A stretch of 64,000 nucleotides of DNA from the NCBI GenBank assembly GCA_012295275.1, contig CM022668.1, forward strand, positions 16,002,391 through 16,066,390, written 5' to 3'. Below the pieces are notes generated by a model, which worked only from the letters and a program-made list of their open reading frames with translations, ran no database searches and was not told the origin of the DNA. Shown here in pieces: positions 37,953 through 64,000 of this stretch; position 1 is the stretch's first letter, and each line of letters begins with the position of its first letter. This DNA comes from Chrysomallon squamiferum. Taxonomy: Eukaryota; Mollusca; Gastropoda; Neomphalida; Peltospiridae. A program made the translations under genes and the position numbers.

Positions 37953-40727
37953 ATGTCGTTTTATCTAAAGCCAGTGACGGGCTTTATGTCACTGCACGAA
38001 TTGGAAAAGATCGCTGTTAAGCGACTTGCTTTTTTGTCGAAAGTTCACGGAGCTGGCGGGCAAGAGCTTCGTCTGCTGGACATAGTGAAAAACGAAGAAT
38101 GTGTCCAGAATTCTGATTGCCTAATCGCTGGTTCCCAGGAAGATAATATATCACACTTCATTCTGAGGTAGTAGTACATATTCATGATATTGTTAAACAG
38201 TGTCGCTATTCTTAATAATTATTATATACTAGTTGTAAAATCACAGCCTGTCTTACCTAATTATTAATTATTAAACGCATTTATGATTCAGTTTTATAAT
38301 AATATATATATATTTTCAAAACATAATATGATCATAATTTATTGTATAATGTAATATATACATTAGAGTAATTATGGCTTTATTAAAGTATAACAACATG
38401 GCTGATAGCAAATAATTGTTTATAATAATATTAATATTAATATTATGTAATCTTGAAGTTATCAAAGGTTTTATTCATATTCATTTTATTATAATTTAAA
38501 ATTAACAAATAATTTTTAATAAAAAATATAGGTCATTTATAATAATTTTCATTTGTTTTAACTCCAATCAGTATTTACTATAAAGTGTTTTTTTTATGTG
38601 ATTGCTAATCATATTTTCATACAAGAACCGCTGTATAAATTTTCAAATATAAAATTTTAAAAATCTGTTTTACTTTCAGATTGTTGCTTGGTGTTGATTT
38701 GGAAGCTCAGTCATTCTTTTTTGAAGCAGAAACTATTTTGTTTGCTTTTCGCTTTACATGCATGACAAGCACAGAAATTTATCATCTTTTAAAATCTGTT
38801 CAACGCAATTGTAAAGAAGCAAAAAAAGTTGAAGAAGATCTTTTCAATGAACAGAACACAAAACATTTACTTGCTGCATTTCTTAGTATCCAAGGTAACT
38901 GCAAATCATGGAAGTCTGTGATTAGAAAATACATGCAAGGTTGCCATGGAGATTATTTCACCCTGCCATTTCAAGCTGTGTTAAGCCTTGTTTCAAAAAG
39001 GGAAGTAATTCTGAAGAATGGTTTGGCTTACGTCCCTTTCTCAAAACTGAAAGAGGTTTTGGTTGAGCTGTTTAAAAAGTTGTTGACAGCCAGTGTTTGT
39101 GACAAGGAAGAATTAATTCAGACTCAAATCAGATCTGACGAAAGGATTCAAAGACTGTCATGCAAAGTGAAAGTATGTAAAATTCAAAATTTCTCAACTA
39201 GTTTCAAGTCTAATAAGTTTCCATATACCAGAATTGATAATACAGCAAAAAGGTTTGGTATATTTTTAAATTTAAATTCATTCAACTTCAAATCCTAAAA
39301 TATTATTTCAAAAATTGAAAAATTAAATAACCTAACATTTAAAATCTTGTTAAATGTATACTAAAATTATTTGAGATGTTTTTAAATGCAAATTCATTCA
39401 ATTTAAAGTCACAATTTTTTTTTCAAATAACCTAATTTTAAAATTAATTAATATTATGATTTTTAAATAATAGATGCATGATGCTTAATAATTAAAAATT
39501 TATTGAAAATTTTTCTTTGTTTTACTTTTAATATTCAAGCTAATAATTTTTTCTCTTTTTCAAATTTTATTTTTGTTCACTATAAAATAATTTCCATACT
39601 ACTGTTTAAATCTAATTAAAGAAATTCAGTTTTATTAGTATTTTTTTTAATTATTATTTTTTTAATTGTATTCATAATTCTGATTACAATTTATTGTATA
39701 ATATAATTTTCAGGCTGTATTCAGAAGATTTTACCAGGACTCAGATTATCGTTCTATTCCTGCAGCTTTGTCTGTGGGTTGTGATAATATTCATAGACTG
39801 GTCCATCGTTTTCCTCCCTGTATGAAAAGTCTGCACCAAGTTTTAAAACAGAAACACAGACTTCACCACCACGACAGGGTACATTTCATTTTGTGTGTGT
39901 GTCTGTGTGTGTGTGTCAGTGTGTGTATATTAGTATCTGTCTGTCTGTGTGTGTGTGTGTGTGTATTACTATCTGTCTGTCTGTGTGTGTGTGTGTGTAT
40001 TACTATCTGTCTGTGTGTGTGTCAGTGTGTGTGTATTACTATATGTCTGTCAGTGTGTGTGTATGTGTACATTACTATATATGTGTATATTTTTGTGTGT
40101 ATATGTAAGAATATGTGTCTGTGTACATTACTATACATACTAAATAGGCAGCTATATATATGCTCTTTCCTTCATTAATTTTGTTTTGTAAACAAATGAA
40201 TAATATATATATACATGTATATATACTTATACATTTTATTGTTTGAGTATTATCATTATTTTGTTAGTGGTATAGATATCAGTGTTATTCTGTATGCTGT
40301 TAAAAATGGTTTTCCAGCATAATGAAAATTACAAAGTACATTTTATCTCTGTATAAAGTAACCACAAGTTATAAAGAAGACTATAATAAAATTTAAATAT
40401 GTATATATATATATGTGTGTGTGTGTATGTATTTCCAGTTTTATTTGTTTTTAGATTCAGTACACACTCTTTCTTAAGGAGATAGGGATGCCACTGCAAC
40501 AGGCATTAATATTCTGGAGTGAAGAATATTCCCAGGCATCTTCAGCGCCAAACGGTTGCCATCACAACTGGAAGAAAGAGGAGAAGAGATATGTTTACAA
40601 CATCAGACATCTGTACGGACTTGAGGGGTCGAGAAGAAACTATGTCAGCCACTGCTGCTCAGCTCTTCAGGTTTCACATTGGTTTATATAAAATATGAAT
40701 TTACACCATATGTACCCATCACACACA

Positions 40728-40775
<48 letters not shown>

Positions 40776-42135
40776 CAAATAGAGTAAATTCGTTATGTAT
40801 ACTTTCGTGTTATTTTGTTTTGCAGTCTGAATCTAAAAAATAAAACAACAGGTTTGCGAATGTGTAATAAATAAAGTCAAAGTACATTTCATTTACGTAA
40901 TTGAAATTTATAATTTTTTAAACAGTCTTTGTCGGTTTTTTTTTTTTTTTTTACATTTTCAGCCGTGCAAAAATTTCATCACTTCATCTGTTAAATATTA
41001 ATGTATTTATTTAGTTATTTATTTATTACAATTTCAGAAGAGACTGCTTAGTGCCAGAGAGGATGGGGGGTGTCCTTTTGTTCACTTTGATAACTGTCAC
41101 CTGGAGAGATTTTTGTCGGCTAACAAAGTTAAAGAAACACGTCAGAAACAAATCTTCAACCTCAGGTCAGAAGGAAATGCAACAGAATGCTGTAAGATAT
41201 TTCTGTACTGTCAGGTGAATTCTGGATGTCATTCAAAACCAGATTCTAGTGACTGTGCTACTACTAATGAGCTGGTTACAGAGTTAGGCATTAGAGAGAG
41301 TAAAAGAGATTTGGTTACAAAATCAGCCACTGGTGATAATAGTATTGATTTGGTTACAAAGTCAAACACCAGTGATATGGTTACAAAAACTGTTACCAGT
41401 GGTGATACCTGTGAATTGGTTACAAGAAAAGTTAAAAATAACAACAGTGACTTGGTTACCATGCCAGTTTCAAGTAATGAAACTACAAAGACAGTTTTAA
41501 GAAATGATGCTGATTATTTTGCTAACAAGCCTGTTACAGTTTCAAATAATATTGATATAAAGTCAGTTACAGATAAGTGTTTGGTTTCAAAGACATTCAG
41601 AAGTAATAAAAACACCTGTCATTTGGTTACAAATGCACACAACATGGTTACAAATCCAGCAAGAACTGATAACATCAGCGATTTTGTTCCCAGGTTGGTT
41701 ACAAACCGCAGTCTAAGTCCTGAGAACGAGACTGACTTTTACTTCAGTGAACGAAGAGATCGGAAAAGGAAAAAAGCCTCCAGCATTTCTTTTAGCAAAT
41801 CACGGAGACGTACGTCTGTGTGTAAACACAACAGTGTTTCTGGTTGTGAGTGTTTGGAGAAAAGTGAGGACTCAGCAGAATCCTCCTTCACAAACTTTAC
41901 ATCTAAAGCTTGTGAGCTGGGATGTGGTGTTCATTACACAGCTTGTAGAAATCCCTCAGTGAACCGTGTTCCTGACATCAGTGGATGTGGTGTTCATTAC
42001 ACAGCTTGTAGAAATCCCTCGGTGAACCGTGTTCCTGACATCAGTGGATGTGGTGTTCATTACACAGCTTGTAGAAATCCCTCGGTGAACCGTGTTCCTG
42101 ACATCAGTGGATGTGGTGTTCATTACACAGCTTGA
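37953..42135 (+). CDS. PRIM2: DNA primase large subunit with repeat-rich C-terminal extension
   Basis: PRIM2 is the iron-sulfur subunit of the DNA polymerase alpha-primase complex, which makes RNA primers in the nucleus. Exons: 37953-38167, 38680-39172, 39714-39878, 40455-40670 and 41038 onward, all in phase. Hallmarks are FYLKP near the N-terminus, ISHFILRLLL, SDERIQ and YVPFSKL. Candidate [4Fe-4S] cysteines are in RFPPCMKSLH, the HCC before the exon-4 end, GGCPFVHF and TECCKIF. YNIRHLYGLEG matches the primer/template region. The first ~425 residues follow the family. An extension then carries about nine L/M-V-T motifs and tandem 21-residue repeats containing GVHYTACRNPSV. A TGA at 42133-42135 stops the frame at 728 residues (human protein about 509). 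It follows a 2-base deletion in one repeat. The start is the first Met after an upstream in-frame TGA, so an N-terminal exon could be missing. Confidence 0.95.
40724..40772. repeat. (CA)n microsatellite
   Basis: A CA run in the last intron of the primase gene. Confidence 0.95.
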
Positions 42136-42240
42136 AAATCCCTCGGTGAACCGTGTTCCTGACATCAGTGGATGTGGTGTTCATTACACAGCTTGTAGAA
42201 ATCCCTCGGTGAACCGTGTTCCTGACATCAGTGGATGTGG
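41920..42240 (+). repeat. 63-bp coding tandem repeat in the primase extension
   Basis: Units start at 41920, 41983, 42046, 42109, 42170 and 42233 ('ggatgtggtgttcattaca' and onward). Spacing is 63 bp except 61 bp between the fourth and fifth units, where 'ttgtagaaat' reads 'ttgaaaat'. That loss shifts the frame and creates the TGA. Confidence 0.95.
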
Positions 42241-42710
42241 TGGACAGAACAAGATGTTTAATTCATGTGTTAACGATGACTGCATGCTGCATGGTATTGA
42301 ACACAATCCTTCTGAGATCCATTGTCTTCAAGATAAAGTATTTTGTAGCATTCAGGATGATCGTTCCGTGTTTTGTGGTATTCAGAATGATGATTCTGTG
42401 GTTCATGGTGTTCAGAATGATGATTCTGTGGTTCATGGTGTTCAGAATGATGGTTCTGTGGTTCATGGTGTTCAGAATGATGATTCTGTGGTTCAAAATG
42501 ATTCTGTTCAGTGATTCTGTGGTTCATCTCATGGTATTTCAAAACAAAAACGTTGAGACTTCATCTCAGATTGCAAAAACGTCAGAGAAAGGTTTAGAAG
42601 AAAATGACAGTGTGGTGTTTAGAGACAAACCTGACATCCACAAACCAGTCGACTATTACTTAAGTTTTTGCAAGCTGATGGAAGGATTAACCACTTCTGG
42701 TGTTAAATAA
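42136..42710 (+). pseudogene. Out-of-frame continuation of the primase C-terminal extension
   Basis: After the 2-base deletion the same repeat protein continues in another frame up to a TGA at 42512-42514. This part includes CGGQNKMFNSCVNDDC and then four 30-bp units encoding HGVQND(D/G)SVV. A further frame change inside those units leads to a third frame ending HKPVDYYLSFCKLMEG and TAA at 42708-42710, followed at once by AATAAA. Continued low-complexity coding character and the poly(A) signal suggest this was, or in other alleles still is, the true 3' end of the gene. Assembly error in the repeats is the main alternative. Confidence 0.65.
42385..42500 (+). repeat. 30-bp coding tandem repeat
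   Basis: Four near-identical units of 'gatgattctgtggttcatgg' plus 'tgttcagaat'. The last is shortened and scrambled, and the reading frame changes there. Confidence 0.9.
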
Positions 42711-42809
42711 TAAAATTATTAATATGTTTTTTTGTATTTTGTGTTTATCTATTTATTCATAATTGATGTAGTTAAAAAATGGATTGATTTCATAAATTCT
42801 TTTTTATAT

Positions 42810-42816
42810 ATAATAT

Positions 42817-42870
<54 letters not shown>

Positions 42871-42943
42871 TATTATTAATATTATCATTATTATTTTTAT
42901 TATTATTATTATTGTTATTATTGTTATTATTATTATTTTATTA

Positions 42944-42998
<55 letters not shown>

Positions 42999-43032
42999 TT
43001 ATTATTATTGTTATTATTATTATTATTATTAC
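42810..43032. repeat. (ATTT)n and (TTA)n tract
   Basis: A TTTA run is followed by about 190 bases of TTA trinucleotides between the primase and C1q genes. Only spurious poly-Tyr/Leu frames arise. The remaining ~200 bases before the C1q start show no other feature. Confidence 0.95.
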
Positions 43033-43242
43033 AAAAACCCTTTCGACCTCCCTTTATTCCCTTCTCTGTATTTTAAAAAGTTAAACCAACCAGTGTCGCT
43101 CAGTTTGTTGACGGGATCAAGGTTTTCACTAGAAATAATATTTGAGAAAAGAAGTCGTGTTTTCTTCAGCGTTTCAAAATCACGTTCGTCTTTCTGTCAA
43201 CATCCAACGAGTTTTAGAATTCACTCTACACGAGACTGCACC

Positions 43243-43469
43243 ATGTCACTCCACAAAATAACAACTGTGATGTTACTGGTTGGTTTTAGACTTTATTCTT
43301 GCTTAATAGTTACAGATGACCATTTTACTGAACTGGAAACGAACGTTCAGTCTTTGAAACAGAAGACGTCGGCTTTGGAAGACACCAATACCGTATTGCG
43401 ACAAGAAATTATAGAACTGAAACGAAAGATTCCTCTATTACAAGGTATTATTATTATTATTATTATTAT

Positions 43470-43504
<35 letters not shown>

Positions 43505-44381
43505 TTTTAAACTAATTAACTGTAAATGATGAATCTAAAACGAAAGACTTCTATATCATAAGGCAACATGTCATGAAGTATCAACATTATTCAAATATAG
43601 TTAAAGTATTTTTCTTGGATATTCATTTGAGTTGACTGTTGTGTCAGAGTTTGTAAATGTTTCATGTTAAAATTCATGAACACTTTGCTTAACTTGTACG
43701 AAAAACGTATTTATTTATTTATATATATATTTTTTTTATTATGATTATTTTTTTTTTAAATTATTATTTATTTAGTTCATTATTAAAAAGTTTTAAACTA
43801 ATTAATTATTATAATTATTCCTTTTTATCTATATATTTATTCTGCTTCATTTGTGGGTTTTTTTTGTACGTATAAATGAAATTTCATATTTCTTAGTGTC
43901 ATGGTCACCTTCACCGCATTGTGCGCGTGTTTGTCTAAACTTCGTTTATTTATTTTTTTATTTTCAAACAGGTAAACATCGACCTGTCGTTTTCACAGCA
44001 CAGTTTTCACAGGCCTCTGTCGACAATCTGGCGCGACGTGACACTCTCCGCTTCGACAACGTCCTCATCAACGTGGGCAACGGCTACAATCCGGGGTCCG
44101 GTGTATTCCGGGCCCCGCTGTCCGGGGTTTATCAGTTTCTGCTGCAGACGGTCAGCAAACCCCGCCAGTTCCTCGCGCTGGAGATTCTCAAACAGGGCGT
44201 GGTCGTGTCGGAAGCTTTCACCTACCAAGGCGTCGATTCCGACTGGGGGGATATTGGATTCTGCGCAGTGATTCTCGAGTTGGATGTCGGTGATGACGTC
44301 TACGTGCGGAATCGACTTGAAAATGGCGGACTTTACGGCCTTCATTGGACTCAGTTCTCTGGCGTTTTGCTGCATTCGTGA
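43243..44381 (+). CDS. Secreted C1q-domain-containing protein
   Basis: C1q-domain proteins are secreted, form trimers and act in mollusc immunity or binding of diverse ligands. Two exons, 43243-43444 and 43972-44381, join in phase to give 203 residues. MSLHKITTVMLLVGFRLYSC is a signal peptide. Residues ~30-64 form a heptad-type coiled coil (LETNVQSLKQKTSALED, then LRQEIIELKRKI), replacing the collagen stalk of complement C1q. The second exon is the C1q jelly-roll: VVFTAQFSQ, LRFDNVLINVGNGYNPGSG, VFRAPLSGVYQFLLQ, DDVYVRN and FSGVLLHS at the end. The frame is open for 50 codons upstream, but the Met at 43243 gives the signal peptide and is preferred. The C1q exon is much GC-richer than its surroundings. 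The intron carries poly-T and (ATT)n. Confidence 0.93.
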
Positions 44382-44389
44382 TCCCCCAC

Positions 44390-46319
<1,930 letters not shown>

Positions 46320-46320
<1 letters not shown>

Positions 46321-46545
46321 ATGATTTTTGTCTGATATGACGTCACATAAAACAGTTTGTCCTGATATGACGTTCCATGAAGCACTTCTGTTCTGATATG
46401 ACGTGACAGGAAACAGTTTGTCTTGGTATGACGTCACTGGAAACATTTTGTCTTGATATGACGTCAAATGAAAGACTTTGTCCAAATATGACATCACGCG
46501 AAATTGAATATTTTGTCATGATAATACGTCACATGAAATACTCCT
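46320..46545. repeat. 30-bp tandem repeat containing CRE-like TGACGTCA
   Basis: Seven units share 'gatatgacgtca', then '..gaaacagtttgtctt'. Motif starts at 46338, 46368, 46399, 46429, 46459 and 46489 are spaced 30-31 bp. A seventh follows after 36 bp. Five units have TGACGTCA or a one-base variant. Because 30 is a multiple of three, a repetitive open frame appears on the minus strand, but I regard it as fortuitous. Confidence 0.85.
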
Positions 46546-46726
46546 TAGTTCTGAGAAATATTCAGAAATAAACTCATATGAAGACAATTATCGTCTTTTC
46601 CCGGTCACCTTTTTTTTTTTTAGATTAATTCTGAAACTGATAGATTACGTCATGTTGACTTTTAAAAAAAATTAAAATAAAACAAAAATAGTATGACGTC
46701 ATATAAAGTTATTGTTAGATATATAT

Positions 46727-61987
<15,261 letters not shown>

Positions 61988-62127
61988 ATTGTTTGTTTTT
62001 ATCAGTTCATATCTGTACTGCCAGAGTGAATTCAGATCTGAAATATAAATATGTGTTTTAAGTGAATTAATATAAAATATTTCATTTACAGTTTGTGTGC
62101 TTGTGTGTGTCTGTGTGTGATTGTATG

Positions 62128-62130
<3 letters not shown>

Positions 62131-62203
<73 letters not shown>
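62131..62203. repeat. (GA)n microsatellite
   Basis: A pure GA run about 95 bases upstream (in gene sense) of the first GPCR coding exon. Confidence 0.95.
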
Positions 62204-62207
<4 letters not shown>

Positions 62208-62269
62208 TAACTAACTGAATGATGAATGAGTGATTAAAATAATTTTATTAAATTAAAATTATATATGTG

Positions 62270-62529
62270 TGTGTTTTTATGTGTATAAGTATGTATGTGT
62301 ATGTGTATATGTATATGTACGTATATATATATGTGTATATATATATATATATGTCATGCTATTACGTTACGTTATGTATGTATGTATGTATGTATCTATC
62401 TATATATGTATGCATGTGTTGGTATGTATGTATTATGTACAAGTGCATGTATGTATATATCTATTTATGAATGTATATATATATATACAAGTTTTTAAAT
62501 ATGTATTTATATATGTGTGTATATGTATG

Positions 62530-62563
<34 letters not shown>

Positions 62564-62572
62564 TGTATGTAG
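62270..62572. repeat. (TATG)n microsatellite
   Basis: Imperfect TATG/TGTA repeats leading directly into the tail side of the SINE at 62572. Confidence 0.9.
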
Positions 62573-62730
62573 TTTAGGATTTTGAATATTCTCTGTCTTA
62601 TGTACGTCTGATTAGACTCTGCACATAGACAATATTCGGGAACGCACTGGTACAGGAGAACAAAATCAAATCACGACTTTACAAACCCGTCAGATGCCGC
62701 TGACGAGACTCGAACGTATGGCACCCATTG
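62565..62730 (-). mobile_element. tRNA-derived SINE with tetranucleotide tail
   Basis: Read on the minus strand it begins 'gggtgccatacgttcgagtc', which contains a B-box-like GTTCGAGTC. It continues through 'gtgcgttcccgaatattg' and 'gcagagtctaatcagacgta', ending 'aaaatcctaaactac' and (ATAC)n. A second copy lies at 52515-52637. Internal polymerase III promoter plus simple-repeat tail is the usual SINE layout. The A box is not clear, so the 5' end may be incomplete. Confidence 0.7.
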
Positions 62731-62847
62731 TATGTATATATCTATGAGAGTAACAAGTACATATACACACAACAGTAAAAACAATAAAACATAAAAATTA
62801 TGCCATAACAGTGCAGAAAATAATTTAAAATTAGAAATAATGATGCT

Positions 62848-62889
<42 letters not shown>

Positions 62890-63269
62890 TAATAAATTTC
62901 TAAAACGTCAAACGAATGAATAAAACCCATGCAGATGAGAAAGAATTAACAACGTGTTTTGAACTGGAGAGACATAATTACATATAACAGCGTGTTGAGT
63001 TAATCACGAGAAATCGCAATTATCTTTCCTTTGTTCTTCTTCCGCTCTTTTGCGCCAATGTGTCGCTGTCAAAGAATGCGTGTGCGTGCGAGCTCCCATG
63101 CGTACGTATGGGCAGATTAATCCCGTAGATGAAGAGAGGTGGTTTTACATGCAACATGAAAAAAGTTGGAGCATGAAGTAAGCGAACAGGTTAATTTTTT
63201 TTTTTTTTTTTTTTTTTTTGTTGACTGTAATTTAAAGATGTTTTAATCAAAATTAAAACGACGACAACG

Positions 63270-63302
<33 letters not shown>

Positions 63303-64000
63303 CATAAAAACTAATGAAAACGGTAACATGTTTTCTTTTCTGCTGCATGACTAGAATATTGTTCGGAAGTAATGAAGAATGATACGACGACAACAACGAC
63401 AACAACGATGATGATGATAATAATAGATTACTACCACAACCACTATTATTATAAATCACCAGTGAAGTTGTAGTAGCAGTGGTGTTGTGGTAGCAACAAT
63501 AATCGTAATAATAATTATAATAATAGTACTGAAACAACTACTATATGTTATTATTATTAATTAGCACAGGAGAAGTAGTGGTAGTAGTAGTAGTAGTAGT
63601 AGTAGTAGAAGTAATAGTAGTAGTAATGATGTAGTGGTAGCAGCAGTAGTAGTAGCATTAGTGACTATAGTAATTATATAAGACTTAGCATTACGTGATT
63701 ACATTAAAACGAAAAGGCTTTGCATCACGTGACTGCTTCTAACTTTGTAGCTATTAATAGCATAGATAAATATCGGCTGAGTGGAAACAAACGCCATTAA
63801 AATATTATCAGCTTCATGTTAATGAAATACACAAATATATCCTCGCGTGTTTGAAAACTGCTGTAGAATATACACACAGCGTCTGGTGTGTACGCGTTCC
63901 TTTAAAACCTTCAGTGCGACAAGGTCAAACTGTATTTCAGACCTGTGTTTGTGTTGTGAGATGACGTGTTATGGCTTCTGTAACTTCCTCCAGCTCTCAG

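Larger units (their letters stand above)
62040..64000. other. Upstream region of the GPCR, simple repeats and a SINE
   Basis: Possible intron, 5' exon or promoter sequence of the GPCR. It contains (GA)n at 62131-62203, TATG repeats at 62270-62570, a SINE, poly-A at 62850-62884, poly-T at 63197-63219, (AAC)n at 63270-63300 and (AGT)n at 63575-63660. No further coding exon is recognised. Confidence 0.5.

Overview
This is AT-rich, microsatellite-laden animal DNA, most likely from a mollusc. The signs are an innexin, a CCAP/NPS-type neuropeptide receptor, a C1q-domain protein, and an old copy of a short repeat that I recall as common in mollusc genomes. Genes have small exons, GT-AG introns and no operon structure. 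Exons stand out because they are of higher complexity, and often GC-richer, than the surrounding (ATT)n, (CT)n, (CA)n and (TATG)n sequence. All gene models below were assembled by eye from open frames, splice sites and intron phase. Every model closes in frame except the end of the primase gene.

Layout. 1-5.3 kb: an innexin gap-junction/hemichannel gene on the minus strand, whose 3' end lies in a decayed tandem repeat. 7.4-11.5 kb: a complete six-exon flavin-containing monooxygenase on the plus strand. 12.9-26.3 kb: an 18-exon minus-strand gene for a basic and acidic protein of about 415 residues that I do not recognise. One of its exons is a 26-nt micro-exon that exists in several tandem copies, each with its own splice sites. 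26.3-30.4 kb: no gene seen. 30.4-36.7 kb: a plus-strand gene for a secreted cysteine-rich protein with a new-looking six-cysteine module and two homologous, apparently alternative last exons. 37.9-42.7 kb: DNA primase large subunit (PRIM2) on the plus strand, with a repeat-rich C-terminal extension that is frame-broken twice inside tandem repeats. 43.2-44.4 kb: a secreted C1q-domain protein on the plus strand. 46.7-62.0 kb: a nine-exon neuropeptide GPCR of the CCAP-receptor/NPSR family on the minus strand. Its introns hold a Tigger/pogo transposase fragment, a SINE, a 0.9-kb TATG array and a 2.4-kb array built from one of its own splice donors. 62.0-64.0 kb: a second SINE copy and simple repeats.

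The genes are unrelated in function (cell coupling, xenobiotic oxidation, replication priming, secreted lectin-like or defence-type proteins, neuropeptide sensing) and show no sign of working together. The most unusual features are the two tandem arrays that multiply splice sites (about 21 kb and 55.9-58.4 kb) and the secreted six-cysteine-module family.
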